Notes: generated from the letters alone by a model not told the origin. A stretch of 64,000 nucleotides of DNA from Chaetoderma sp. LZ-2023a (GCA_034401795.1 CM067373.1:41237781-41301780), one strand, 5' to 3'. Counted from the stretch's first letter, positions 1-11,441 are shown. Numbers and translations: made by a program.

Positions 1-4
1 GACC

Positions 5-1312
5 ATGGGTACGGCAATGGCGGGAGCTATAGTGGAAGACAGTGACCGGAGGGAAAGAAACAGGGTGTTTCGGCAAGAAGTCCACGAGTTAACCCAATGC
101 ATCAAACCATGCGATGGTTTGCTTCCAGAAGAAGTGCGCCAATTCGTGGATGAGGCACAAAGGGTATGGGCAGCCACCGAGTGTAACCTCGATGGGATTC
201 CTGTCTGTATCATGACACGGGCCTCATGAGGGCAGCTATCAAGAGCGATTGACGCATTTGTAGCAGGGAAGGTACGGGATACTGTAACCTTCGACGAACT
301 CCGCGACTATGTGACCCTGAATTTTATCTCGGCAAACGAGAATGAGAGGGTCAAATACGACCTGGAGGGAGTCAAGCAGAGAAGGAACGAAACCTTAGTA
401 TCGTTCAATAGACGATACTGAGAAATGGCTGTCAGGGCCTACCCTACTGAGAATGTCGACAACCACTGGACAGGGCTAGCAGCATACATCAAGGCCTTAG
501 GAGATCGAGGTATGGGGAGACGAATAGTCAGGAAAAAGATTACAACCTTACAAAGAGCAATGGAGCTTACCGAAGAAGAAGAAGGTTGTAACGACCTGCT
601 GATGCCTATGCAAATCGATCCGCGAGGGAAGGAAGAAAGCATGGAAGTCGATATGATTGATGAAAAGGAAGGCCAGAGTGTGTGGGCCGTACTCAAGACC
701 ATGAAGTGGCAGATAACGCAGCAAACCAAGCTGATAGAAAAGCTATGTGCCGTGATCGAGAAACTGCAAAGTGGGCCTGTATTTTCACCACCGCAACAGC
801 AATTCCTGGCGCAACCCAAAGCACAACAACCACGTCACCAGCAGGCAGCAGCACATAGGACGGCCGCAACGAAACCAACCAACAAGAAAAATATCACTTG
901 TTTTAATTGTGGCCGTGTAGACCACTACAAGAGTGAATGTCGACAGCCTACCCAGCCACTGTGACAAACATTGACCCGAAAACCACAACCAAGACTGCAA
1001 CGGCCACCAATAGTGTGTTTTACATGCGGACTTGAAGGGCATATCACCCATGACTGTTATATAAATCGTGACTGTTTCGCGAACAGAAATAGACAGCCCA
1101 CCGGAAAGTGCTTCCAGTGCAATCAGGAGCACCACTACCAGGCTGACTGCCGGAGAGCGGTGCCCATGCTGCTACAGAAGGCAGTGAAGAGGCCACGACA
1201 AGATGAACTAGAGATCGATGAAATACACGATCAGCGTAATGACTACCAGTATGAATCTGAAACAACTCCCCGGTCGTGCTTGAGGAACGTTCGGAAGGAC
1301 ATAGCTAACTGA
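5..1312 (+). pseudogene. gag: Gypsy-1 gag (nucleocapsid part with three CCHC zinc knuckles)
   Basis: Gag would form the cytoplasmic virus-like particle and bind the element RNA. One frame is followed throughout and is broken only by TGA codons at 227, 419 and 962, ending at TGA 1310. The 419 stop sits where an arginine fits (RRY-stop-EMAV), consistent with CGA decayed to TGA. Three knuckles of the form CX2CX4HX4C are visible: CFNCGRVDHYKSEC near 898-939, CFTCGLEGHITHDC near 1016-1057 and CFQCNQEHHYQADC near 1109-1150. A glutamine-rich stretch lies before the first knuckle. The same frame runs on past 1312 to a TAA at 1472. The N-terminus is outside the window. The knuckles make the call firm, and the upstream capsid domain was assigned by position only. 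Confidence 0.85.
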
Positions 1313-1478
1313 GCAAGACAACACGAAGAGTACGAAGATAGAGATGGTTTCGTTTTAACGGGAGTGAATACTGACGGGTATGGCCGTTATTCGTACAGTG
1401 GCAGAGGAGCCCCGTCAGTAGATGAACGACGACAATCATATGCGGAGGCAGTTAGCGGACGACGAGTCCGTTAAATGA

Positions 1479-4400
1479 GAATGGAGGAAATCTTCGGTGA
1501 CCGAACGATTTCTAATCCGGCTCGAAATCGAACCAAGCGGGCGTGAGTACGTAGATGCATTGATAGATACCGGTGCTAGTACATCCTTGATTCGTAAGGA
1601 TATATGGTGTAGCATTTTGAATGCTAGGCCATTGAAAAGAGCTAAGACGTTATTAGCTGTGAATGGTTCACCCATAGAAATTTTGGGAGAAACTCAAATC
1701 AAATCCAAGGACGCCCGGCCTATTCCTAGTGTGGTAGTGAATAGTATGCGGCATGACTGTTTGATTGAGCAGATGCTTTGCACTTGGGAAATGCAAAGAT
1801 TGACTACAGGACCAAAGAGGTAGTATGGTTTGGTCATGTATACCCTTTTAGATATCCATATAGGGAACAAGCGAAATATGTGTATGCCAGTTGCAAGGAA
1901 ACGACCGGATATGCAGTTATTGACAAAGTGCTGAGCGACTTTGCCAATAATTTCGATACGGCTCGTCCAAATACGTTAGGGTTGGTACCCAAGGTAGAAT
2001 GCATGATACCAACAGGAGATTCTTATCCTATGAGGCAGAAGGCCTATCGTCTACTGCTTGCAAAGCAATATGTGGTTAAAAACCGAGTGAAAGAAATGCT
2101 TGCAGTGGGCATCATAAGACCATCGTGATCCCCCTGGGCGTCACCCATAACTCTGGTACCCAAGAAGGATGGGGACACCAGATTTTGTATTGACTACAGG
2201 AAGTTGAATTCAGTGTGCCATAAGGATAGTTATCCACTGCCGAATATATCCGACATTTTTTATTCGATGCGCGGCGCAACGATATTTTCTACTATGGACT
2301 TGAAGTCTGGATATTGGCAAATACCAATGGCCAGCCAAGACATAGAGAAGACAGCGTTCGTCTGCAGTGAAGGTATGTTCGAATGGATTCGGATGCCATT
2401 CGGATTTTGCAACTCAGGTGCCGTATTTCAGAGGGCAATGAACGATATTTTCCAAGAATATGTAGGAAAATATGTGCACGTTTTCGTTGACGATATAGTC
2501 GTTTATTAACGAAATCCAACGGAACATGCACATCACTTGCGTAAGGTCATGCGCAAGATTCAGGAATATAATTTGCAAGTAAAGAAAAAGAAGTGTGATT
2601 TCGCCAGTAAGTCGGTTGACTTGTTAGGATATCACACTTCGTCACAAGGAGTAGCTCCACAGGCTCAAAAGGTCAAAGTCATTCGAGAAATGTCTCCACT
2701 TCGCGACGTAGGTGAAGTACGTAGTTTTCTCAGAGCTACAGGTTACTACCGTTCTTGTGTTAAAGGCTATGCCAAAATTGCAAAGCCTCTAATTGAGTTG
2801 ACTAAGAAATATAAGCGTTTTGAATGGGGTAAGCACGAACAGCAAGCGTTTGAGAAATTAAAGAACTTGCTGTGTAGTGAGACCGTACTCACTTATCCGA
2901 ACTTGAATGCCCCATATAGGTTATATATAGATGCGTCTAGTTATGCAATAGGTGCGATACTAGTGCAAGTTGATGATAAGGGTATAGAGCGGGTTATACA
3001 GTATGTAAGCTCTACTCTTAAAGACAGTCAGTTAAATTGGCCCGTAATAGAGAAGGAGGCTTATGCTGTAATATATGCATTGAAAAAGCTCCGACCATAT
3101 CTATTTGGCACGCAGTTTACCGTGTACACCGACCACAAACCCCTCAAGAGTTTGTTTGTGGGAGAGGTAAAGAACACGAAAGTGCAGTGCTGGGCCATGC
3201 TGATTGCAGAGTACGGATGTAAAATAGAGTACATCCAAGGCTCGAAGAATATTCGAGCGGACATGTTGTCCAGGTTACGTCATCCGGCAGAGGTCGCCAC
3301 ATTGGACACGGGCGAGTATGTCATACCCGAGGTAGACGAAGGTGCGTTACCGCACATCCCTCTAGAGGTATATGACATACCATATGACGACTTATGTGCC
3401 GAGCAGACCAAGGAATACCCAGAGTTATTTATGAATACACCGGAGGAGTACATGGTTAAGAATGGCATATTGTATTCTTTAATTACTCCATCAGCGTTGG
3501 ATGCTGAGTACCCCAGAATCATGTTACCTACCCTGTTCCATGAGAAAGTGCTCTGGACAGCTCATGAACGAGCTGGTCATCAAGGTCTGAAAAAGACTAT
3601 CGGTATGGTAAGAGATTCTTTTGTATGGACGTCTTTGAGAAAAGACGTGGTACGTATGCTTGAGATGTGTACGACGTGCCAGGTCAACCGACCTATCACT
3701 ACTCGACCTAAGTACAGTGAGATGCCCATGGCCAGTTATCCGAGTCAGATAATTGGTATGGATTTAATTGGTCCACTATTAGAGTCGAGCAGGGGTAATG
3801 TTTATATCATGACGATAATCGATCACTGTTCTGCATGGGCAGAAGCATACCCAATTGCAGCCAAGACATATCAGAATGTTGAAGATAAGTTCTTCAACGA
3901 GTATGTTGCTCGTCATGGTGTCCCTGAGATCTTGATTACAGATCAGGGTAAAGAATTCTGTTCGAATTCTCTGGAACAGCGATTTCATGAACACGGTATT
4001 GATCATAGACGATCGAGTCCATATCAGCCACAGACCAATGGACGTACCGAGAGGTTCAATCGCACTCTTAAGGAGTTGATCCAGAAAGGTGTTAATAATG
4101 AGTCTCGAGCATGGGAAGATGAGTTGGGTGCTGCTTTAACAGCATACCGCAACACTCGTCATTCCACGACCGGTTATACGCCATTTTATCTGATGTATGG
4201 TCGACATGCGAGACTTCCGTTTGCAGTTCCAATCGATGCTTTGCATGATCTTGGTGAGAGATTTACATGTCTCAATAATGCCTTGCTGCACGCTCGTGGA
4301 GAAATGGCTAAGTCTCGAGAGATTCACCGAGAGCAAATTAATAAGTGTGCAAACGCTGGTGAGTATAAGGTTGGCGACTCGGTGGTCGTAAAAGCTGAAG

Positions 4401-5038
4401 AGAGGATGAAGTTGACCTCTCACAGTGACCCCGAGTACGAGATCTTTAAGATCAATGGGCCCATGGCTCATGTCCGCCATCAACGATCTGGGAAGGTACG
4501 CGTACTGAATATATCCAAGCTATGCGTAGTTGACTCAGAGATGTGCTGGGACAAAGTACGACCACGCCCTGTTTGTAACCCCGCGAAAGGTACGAAGGCC
4601 AGCCATTATACAAAAATCATGTTTTTACCCGAGTCCGAACCTTTGCCGGTATCCGACTCTGATGTGACACCGTATAAGAAGGCTCGTAGGAAGCGACCAG
4701 CTTCTAATTGGGAGCCGAAGGTGCGCAAGGTGGGTAAGGTGGTCGACATGGATGTAGATCGACCTGGTACGAGTAATAATCGAAACTATGAGTCACCAAT
4801 GGAAACCATCGTAACTCCTTGTACCGGATTGATGGACACCTCGGAGGATGTACCCGAGCCTGCTACTGAGCCAATGGAAACACTTCCATCGCACCCATAC
4901 TTTCTGTGCAAGCGCAGTGACACTCCTGAAGTCAGCTCAGACAGTAAGCGACTTAGGATTGGTGCGTTTGGCCAAGCTCTATACGATGACTTCATCAGTC
5001 ATATAGAAGCTGTTATAAAGCAGCATAGCAGGAGATAA
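1479..5038 (+). pseudogene. pol: Gypsy-1 pol: protease, reverse transcriptase, RNase H, integrase
   Basis: The protease carries the DTGAS active site near 1566-1580. A frame change near 1780 leads into reverse transcriptase, with FCIDYRKLN, TMDLKSGYWQ, MPFGFCN and the catalytic VFVDD box near 2485-2500. Stops interrupt RT at 2126 (TGA inside the usual PSRSPWASP motif, so CGA decay) and 2507 (TAA right after the VDD box). From 2537 the frame is open for 833 codons. RNase H shows LYIDASS, EKEAYA and TDHKPL. Integrase has an HHCC finger (H-E-R-A-G-H then C-T-T-C) and a core with D in GMDLIGPL, D in TDQGKEF and E in NGRTERFNRT, then a basic tail of about 200 residues without recognisable domains. 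The domain order places it in Ty3/Gypsy. It is not functional as it stands. Confidence 0.9.
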
Positions 5039-5091
5039 ATTCAATCTCTGCTTAATCGCTGTACTAGTAACGTCGCATTAGTCTAATCATC

Positions 5092-6163
5092 ATGTATAAG
5101 TTTCGAATATGTGTAGCACTAATGGGGTTACTGATGTCTGTCGAGATCGTTGCCGGGAAGGAAATAACTATATTAAGTAAATTTCTCAAGGTCGATGAAT
5201 CTGCAACCGTTACTAGGATGTTGCACATAACTTCCTCTATGTTATCGCTGGTCAAAATGCAATTATGGTTATATTACCCGTGGGTAATGATGCTATCCAC
5301 CGCAAAATGGGTACCTATAAATGGACAATTTTCAGAGGAGTATCATAATTGGGCTGGAGGCGAATGGCAATACGGACCATAAACCATAACAACACTATGA
5401 CAACTATACGACATGATATAAGTCTTTGGACTTGGTCTAGTTGTCTGGTCCTAGGAACCTATAACGAAAAGTCTAGCACGTATTCGCCCGTATGAAAATG
5501 GACGTTGTGTTGCAAACGTTCGGAGAAACTATAGAGGTACATTGTGGTGGACGACTGACTGACCGGTGTATAGTGAGTAATGGTCTGTATGCATTAATGT
5601 CGAGTGGATGTGACTACAGCGGGAAGGGTTGGCGATTCGAGCCAGTACAGTCTTACAGTCGGACGTACACTCGAATTAGTCTGGCTGTGGATATGCCCAG
5701 ATTGGATGTGGCTGGCGTCCTCAATCAGTCACTTATTGTTAATCATTTATAAATGCAGAAGTGGGACCAGTTACATAAGTCTAAGTACGTGCCACTAGCA
5801 CCGTCATCCGAGGTTGACCCAGCGTTGGTCGACGGCATCGGCATACGTTCCTTATTCTCGTATTCGACGGGCTCCATCGTCTGTTTAATTGTGATTGTGT
5901 TTATATTGTATAAATGTGGCGTAATTTCACGCATGTGGACGTTCATGAAACGAAAGCCACGTGCGGCCATGACACCATTTCCACGGATTGCTCAGACGCT
6001 ACAGCCAAGGAGACATGCAGCTCTACCTACACCATTGCGGATGTCAGCCGGGTCGTCACCTAACGCTGTTGCCAGGACCGTGATCGACCCGACGGCTGAC
6101 GATTGGGTGGACGTGGAATTGCATAACATTCCTGACATTCCCGAGGAATACGAGGATATGTAA
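5092..6163 (+). pseudogene. env-like third ORF of Gypsy-1 (broken)
   Basis: A frame starting at ATG 5092 opens with a hydrophobic signal-peptide-like segment (about residues 4-22, ending VEIVAG) and stops at 5380. A second frame runs from 5492, is cut by one TAA at 5750, and continues from ATG 5753 to 6163. That part carries one clear transmembrane segment (GSIVCLIVIVFILYKCGVI) followed by a basic then acidic cytoplasmic-like tail. Signal peptide, ectodomain, single membrane anchor and tail after pol is the layout of env-like ORFs in errantivirus-type Gypsy elements. No fusion peptide or known envelope family was recognised, and the total length (about 355 codons) is short. The function is inferred from position and topology only. 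Confidence 0.5.
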
Positions 6164-6466
6164 GACATTCTATTACTGTATTGTTCTATATTGTGCACGA
6201 TCATACTGTGCGATACCTCCGTATTATTGTGACTTCTATTTTCATAATTGTCTTCGTATTGTTATAGGTTATGTTGGATGTGTTATGTTTCCGATATTGT
6301 TTGATATTGAACTGTTTTATCGTTTATCGTATTTAACTAAGTTATATTGTTAGTACTTGATCATATATCCGTACTAATTTTAATGGTTGAATTGCTGATA
6401 TTGTATTGTTTCAGTTCGCGTGTAGCCCTGGTATAGTGTGGTTTAGTTGTTGATGTTGTACAACGA

Positions 6467-6510
6467 GTTAATTAACACTCTCTTAAGGCCTTAAGAGACG
6501 GTTAATTAAC
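6467..6510. repeat. 44-bp near-perfect palindrome before the Gypsy-1 polypurine tract
   Basis: GTTAATTAAC occurs at 6467-6476 and 6501-6510, each a palindrome itself. The 20-bp perfect palindrome TCTCTTAAGGCCTTAAGAGA lies exactly between them at 6479-6498. Only the two-base spacers (AC and CG) break the symmetry. It sits just upstream of the purine-rich tract and the probable LTR start. Confidence 0.85.
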
Positions 6511-6513
6511 TTT

Positions 6514-7650
6514 GGTTGAGGGGCATGTGTAGATATGGGATTGTCTTGTGGGAAGTCATGACCCCGCCGGATATCTTATATTTACGAGTAAGACCTAGAT
6601 GAAATTCATATTTGAAAATACAAGGTGAGCTAATGAACCAAGTTATCATTGTGTACAGTATTATTTAGATATGTATTACGCTGTACTGGTTGACATCAAA
6701 CTGTAGTCGAAACTGAATAAGAATGTTAAATGATGTATCCATCATTTAAAGTAAAGTTGAATTAAATGGAATAGGACCTACGGTTCTGAGTTGATGGGAT
6801 CTGGCAATAGTTGAAGATAAAGGTTGTTGCTGTGGGATTGGCACACACTTTTAGAATATTCAGCAGTCGTTTCGGCCAGTAGTTTAGGAAATAATCGAGT
6901 GATAAGAATCGATGGAATCGTATGTGACAGACTGACTGTTAGTTGATAATGGTAGGCATTCCGACTCCCTTAAGAAAGTACAACAACACCAGCTGGCAAT
7001 GAGATCATACAGCTCATGTGCTTATTAATGCTCATATCATACATGCTTAGTCACGATAGTCAATGGACAGGACATGGACATTGTAGCGTCCTGTAGGAAT
7101 TAATAACACAATCGAACTTTGTATATCAACTATATGTCAATCATAGAAACGCATGCTACAACAACACATTCCATAATGTTGTTAGTTAGCTGACAGATCA
7201 CATCAAATCAGAACCAGCCAACACCGCTTTGACCCTGTGCAGCAGTAGCTCCATAGAAGAGAAGCCCAGAGTTTGATTAGTCAGGAGACGTCATGATCAA
7301 TGAGCATCGATCAAACTCTGTGGCAGAGAAATATAAAGAACACGTTTCAAAGTGAAATCAAGAGGTAGATAGTCGCGGATTGGTCAGACCGACCAACAGT
7401 AACAAGTAGAAGCTTCTAGGAGGAAATAAGCAGACGTTGATTGGCGGACTGATTATCCAGACCAATCAAGCTGTGCTTATAACCTACCTAGAAGAATCAT
7501 TGAAACAAAGAATATATATTACGATATGTATATATCTATATATCGTAATATGTATATAACTTCGGGTACACTGAAATGAATAAATAAGGCACTTTGCCTA
7601 TTGTTAAATTAATCAAATCACCATCGTGATTCCGTAAGCAACGGGCTGCT
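6514..7650 (+). repeat. polypurine tract and probable 3' LTR of Gypsy-1
   Basis: A purine-rich stretch (GGTTGAGGGG, 6514-6523) is followed by a TG start near 6526, the usual 3' LTR boundary. Inside the interval are a TATA-like AATATAAAG near 7329 and AATAAATAA near 7580. The right end is a guess. No gene was seen between 6164 and 8180. Small inverted repeats occur, for example CAGAGTTTGAT at 7268-7278 against ATCAAACTCTG at 7311-7321. Confidence 0.45.
7517..7550. repeat. AT-rich hairpin inside the Gypsy-1 LTR region
   Basis: TATTACGATAT at 7517-7527 is the exact reverse complement of ATATCGTAATA at 7540-7550, with a 12-base AT-rich loop. It lies shortly before the AATAAATAA signal and could be a processing or termination hairpin, or simply an AT-rich cruciform. 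Confidence 0.7.
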
Positions 7651-8180
7651 ACGTAAGTTGAAGTCTTGATAGTCACACTAGAAAGTATATTCTAGGAGTA
7701 ATCTAAGTCTTTATCGTAAAATTGTCTAAGTTATTCTCATCATTGAAATATATCAGTATTAGTTTAAGTGTACAGTTAGTGTAAGCAAAATAAAAGCATC
7801 CTCTTGCTTAGCAAGACACTAGTTTGGGTTGTGTGTTAGATAGTGAACTCCAGAGCGCAGAGCAACACTGCGCCGAAGCTAGGAATCTTCCGATAGTTAG
7901 ATAAGCCCGATTATCACATAAAAATATCGTCACACTCATCAATGATGAGGCGAGCCAATAATCATCTTCTACTGCATCTTTGGTAAGAGGTTGTCGCAGC
8001 AACCGCTTACATCATAATCTTGCCAGAGAAGTAGTAGGAACCGTAGAGACCCGAAGATCCGAAATCTTCAAGTGTTTGGTGGATGAGGCATGCGTGATTC
8101 CATACCGAGTGGCTGAATACAGGTATTTACAGTCTGAATAATATGCCCTCTGTGGCAAATGGTCTCGGTTTACATGCAAT

Positions 8181-8312
8181 TTCAAGTCCAAGTTTCACGC
8201 TTACTTGGCTGTCCATTATACAAAAGTGAGGAACATGGAGATCTCTTACCAGTGCTTATCTGCGTTTCTAATGACGAGGTATCGGATAAATTAAGAGCTT
8301 CTGCAAGCGACA
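8181..8312 (-). pseudogene. N-terminal fragment of the MSL-element ORF
   Basis: The 43-codon frame starts at ATG 8312 and stops at TGA 8181. Its beginning matches the copy-2 ORF at 48476 in the pattern MSL, E, L, LSD, S, then KR-x-PCSSLL-x-x-G. In copy 2 this is followed by a C2H2-like finger. Here the frame is lost before the finger. Conservation of the start codon and this motif in two diverged copies supports a real coding origin. The function is unknown. Confidence 0.5.
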
Positions 8313-8533
8313 TTTCAACTCTGCATAATGCTATTTGCGGGACTGGAAATACCTAACCTAACTTTCCTCCTACTTTTCTTCAAAACAAAACTTTCCTAAT
8401 GGCCAATAACACAATAAGAATAAATATAATAATAATACAGCAGAATTTAGTTTGCGACACGAAAGTACCCTAATGCTCGATCTTTCCTAGTGTTAGTTTG
8501 GAGGGAAGATGAAGTTTCAGTGCGTGCTTTCCT

Positions 8534-8558
8534 CTTTTTATAGGTTTTGATGACGTCA
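8534..8558 (-). promoter_or_regulatory. CRE plus TATA promoter of MSL copy 1
   Basis: The palindrome TGACGTCA (8551-8558) lies 8 bp upstream (minus strand) of TATAAAAAG (8534-8542). The same pair with the same 8-bp gap is present in copy 2 at 48237-48260. The start codon of the conserved ORF follows about 220 bp downstream. Confidence 0.7.
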
Positions 8559-9084
8559 CCGGAGGGTGGATGACCACGTCCGTAAATTTCTGGGTGAGTC
8601 AGTCATCTCCATAGATGGATTTTGTGCATTTTATTTACCTGGAGTCTGAGTATATATTCCCTTCGTAGCAAGAAGGTAAATATAAATATAAAAAAGAAGG
8701 AAAGCTGTTTTCATCTCCATTCCACGGAAAATCGGGTCTCTGATCAATGTTAAAATCAGGAACTACTTGTTCCTGTGGATGCCCACCTTTTAATTAGAGT
8801 GAAGTGCTTTCGAGGCCAGATATTTATAAACTCGCATGTTCAAATTTTCGGCTGGAACACCCGATGGTGTAGGAGAGCCTGATTATGCCAGTAGTCTATG
8901 ACCCCAACTCATCACCTCTCGCCGTCTCCACATGAGTGGTAGCCACGTGGGAAGGAAGTTCTCGTGTTTATAGTCTTTGATCTAATTTACCGGAAAACAG
9001 TGGTGTCGATCACGTTCTAGGTTGCTCAGGCTGTGGTGTTCGACGATCAGTTGCTGGTGTGGTGGAAGGGGGATGGTACATACA

Positions 9085-9471
9085 TCACTCTTTCCAATGG
9101 CCTATCTGACCACATCCAAAACACGTATTGGGTGGCTGGGTGTGTGGTGTGTTGCTGCTTAGTGGAGGTCGTGTAGTCTGTTGTGTTGCCACGGCTGTGC
9201 TGAGTGTGGTGGCTAGATTGGTGAGTGCGGAGATCTGCTTAGTTATCTCTTCTAACCTGTCATGTGTAGCTTGCAAATTGTTCACGATGGGACTGGCCAT
9301 GCCCTCGTTCTCTAGGTGCATGATTCTGACTGGGGGAATGTTCTTGATGTGGTGCGGTGTTCGTGTCTGTTGTTATTGCTGTTTGTGTGCTGTCTGTGGC
9401 AATCAGAAACTTGGCATCATTCAGCTCATTGATAGGGTGTAGTTGGCGGCCATTTCTCTCTCTCTCTCTCT

Positions 9472-9529
<58 letters not shown>

Positions 9530-9545
9530 AGCTCTCTCTCTCAAG

Positions 9546-9622
<77 letters not shown>

Positions 9623-10501
9623 GCTCTCTCTCTCTCTCTCTCTCTTTCGAAAGCTCTCTATCCACATTGCTGTTGCAGTGAGAGTTTGCAAGTTTCTGTG
9701 CTTCATAAAGAATAGCTTTTCCTTAAGGGCCGGTTCTCCACTTAAAGCATCAATGAATGTGCCGAGGTGAAGATGCGTTACTCCCTCATGATTGGTGCTG
9801 GGGTACGCTCATGTGATGAGTCGCCGGATGCAGCTGGCTAGTTCTGGGAGTGTTTTTTCCACACGTCTCCTCAGGTTCTTTAGCTGAAGATGGCTAGTCT
9901 CTCCCAAGGCCATGTCCCAGAATCTCTCGGACAAGGCGCTTTCCAAATCCATGTAGGTTGGTGTGAGGTCTGACCACAAATCTACCAATACCTGCAGGGC
10001 CTTCCCTGACAGTTTGGCGGCCAGATACTCTCCCATTTGCTGATCCGTCCATCTGTTTGTGCAGCCTATGATCTTGAACTGACAATTGTAGTTGGCCCAG
10101 TCACCCTCCCCACTGACTTCAGGTGGGAGGATCACTCGGCCAGTGCCATGGTGTGGAACTATGGCGCAAATACAGGTGGGGCACGTGCGATAGTGGGGGT
10201 GAATGCTGACGTTGGTCTGTATGTGTGGGTGTGGGTTCTCGTGTCCTGGTGTCCTGGTGTCCTGGTGTCTATACATCCGTCTGCATTGCTCCGTGCGGTA
10301 TGTTAGTAATGATGACTCCGCCGGCTTCCTAATTGGTATAGGATGATGAATGGGTGGCGGTGTGTCATGCATCCATCGTGGTGGATCCGCAGGTCGATGT
10401 GTGGGTCTTCCTCTATATGGTGGTGGTCCAGGAGAGTGACGAGGTGAACGCATTGGGCATGTTGTAATGGTTGCCTCCATGGGGGACTTCTCTGCTGGCA
10501 T
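9085..10501 (-). pseudogene. gag: Gypsy-2 gag, disrupted
   Basis: The minus-strand frame 10501-9809 has a proline- and histidine-rich N-terminus followed by a capsid-like retrotransposon gag segment (GEGDWANYNCQFKII, then LAAKLSGKALQVL). A second piece (9321-9085) has a heptad-like helix (RLEEITKQISALTNLAT) and ends in CFGCGQIGHWKE, the start of a CCHC zinc knuckle that loses its frame before the final Cys. Between the two pieces the sequence is expanded into a GA/CT microsatellite read as Arg-Glu repeats. Gag would package element RNA. This copy cannot make an intact protein. Confidence 0.65.
9456..9660. repeat. (CT)n/(GA)n microsatellite
   Basis: About 200 bp of CT dinucleotides with a few AAG and TTT interruptions, located inside the Gypsy-2 gag region. 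The long Ser-Leu and Arg-Glu frames across it are artefacts of the repeat. Confidence 0.97.
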
Positions 10502-10790
10502 ACATGATCCGGCAAAGGTTTTGAATGCCTAGCACATATGTCAAACATGGTAATAGAAGATGCACCCACCTGAAAGCCATCACACGAAGCCTCCTCGCTG
10601 ATCGGTGAGTACTCATGCTGGCTTAATGGTGGTATGTCTTCCAATTCAATGCAATTTAGCTCATCACTGGTGACCCCTCGAGCTGCCTTTCCGTCGTAGA
10701 ACTCGAGATCCACGTTGGGGGAGTACTGATTGTAGGAGAAGGGAGACTGGAACATGTGGGTGTTGAGTGCGGGCATGAGCTCACTTCTCG

Positions 10791-10813
10791 TTCGAGTCCC
10801 ACATCGGGCACCA
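10791..10813 (-). other. primer-binding site of Gypsy-2
   Basis: On the minus strand the site reads TGGTGCCCGATGTGGGACTC followed by GAA. It matches the Gypsy-3 site at 34429-34451 at nearly every position and has the form of a tRNA 3'-end complement. In both places it is preceded by two bases, AG. Confidence 0.65.
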
Positions 10814-11324
10814 CTTCTAGCCTCAGGGCATGCACGCTGGTCCACTGGATACTCTCGTTCCACGGTGTAGTTCGGATCGATCAGATGCCGGCCGTACCAG
10901 CTAAGCTGGGTACATGCTTCCCATCCTGGAATTGTTCCATGAACACGACCCCCCCCCCCCCTCCTGGGTAGAGCTATAAGCATATAAGAGCCCATGAGAG
11001 AGATTTCAGCATCAAAATGACTAAGTTCGTTAAGACGTGTAGTGTGCATACGTGTAGTGTGCATGCGCGTGGTTACCACTGGTTTGACAGTGGAGATGAA
11101 TAGTGAAGATGTTGAGGCAGTGGAGTTGGAGTGTGAAGCCAGTGACGCTTTTAGTATACCGAGTAGGTACATTATAATTCTTTATAATTACTTGTTCCCG
11201 CCGAATCTGGCATTAATCAAGAACAGAATTCGACGAATCTGTAAACCATTTAAAAATAGGTTAAGAAATGGATGAGTTATCCTCAAAATATTGCCGTGAT
11301 GTCATAACCACGTGTACGCAGAAA

Positions 11325-11441
11325 TTCTAGAATGTTCTAGAACATTCGACTGCGTCATTATTAGCTACACGCTGATTGGCTATTGCTCGACCGATGATTG
11401 GTTGAAGCCTGCGCCTATGATGTCATGAGTAGTATGAAAGG
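11325..11441 (+). promoter_or_regulatory. heat-shock-type promoter of FB copy A (decayed core)
   Basis: At 11325-11347 five units alternate perfectly as TTC-nn-GAA-nn-TTC-nn-GAA-nn-TTC, an ideal heat-shock factor site. Two ATTGG (inverted CCAAT) boxes follow near 11376 and 11397. The CRE is decayed to TGATGTCA and the TATA box to TATGAAAG near 11434. Copy B keeps the intact CRE and TATA but has one HSE unit changed. Confidence 0.7.

Larger units (their letters stand above)
1..7650 (+). mobile_element. Ty3/Gypsy LTR retrotransposon (Gypsy-1), 5' end outside the window
   Basis: The order gag (three zinc knuckles), aspartic protease, reverse transcriptase, RNase H, integrase is diagnostic of Ty3/Gypsy. 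A third, env-like ORF and a polypurine tract follow. The 5' LTR, primer-binding site and gag start lie upstream of base 1. The right limit is approximate because only one LTR is in view, so its end cannot be checked against a partner. The copy is inactive: gag has several in-frame TGA codons, pol has two stops and a frameshift, and the env-like ORF is interrupted. The long open frame across RNase H and integrase suggests moderate age. Confidence 0.88.
7650..9030 (-). mobile_element. MSL element, copy 1 (minus strand)
   Basis: Read on the minus strand from about 9030 down, this region aligns with 47.81-48.75 kb. It shares a block containing CTCTAATTAAAAGGTG, then a CRE/TATA promoter, then a start codon with the same first residues (MSL-E-L-LSD-S). 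The two copies are dispersed and in opposite orientation, which is why it is called a mobile element. No known protein family was recognised, so the class is open. Its ends are not mapped. It lies directly downstream of the Gypsy-2 gag on the same strand. Confidence 0.6.
9060..10813 (-). mobile_element. Gypsy-2 fragment: primer-binding site and gag (minus strand)
   Basis: A tRNA-complementary primer-binding site at 10791-10813 is followed on the minus strand by a gag-like region down to a CCHC knuckle near 9090. No protease or reverse transcriptase follows, because the MSL element begins there. The 5' LTR should lie to the right of 10813 but is cut off by FB copy A at 10866. This is a truncated, non-functional remnant. 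Confidence 0.65.

Noticed and set aside
227..2128. In-frame TGA codons in Gypsy-1 as selenocysteine or a variant genetic code
   Set aside because: Other elements in the window use TGA as a normal stop and also carry TAA/TAG breaks. Where context can be read, the TGAs sit at arginine positions, which fits CpG decay.
9260..9770. Long Ser-Leu and Arg-Glu ORFs across the CT/GA repeat
   Set aside because: They are translations of a dinucleotide repeat. Only the flanking gag-like segments have support.
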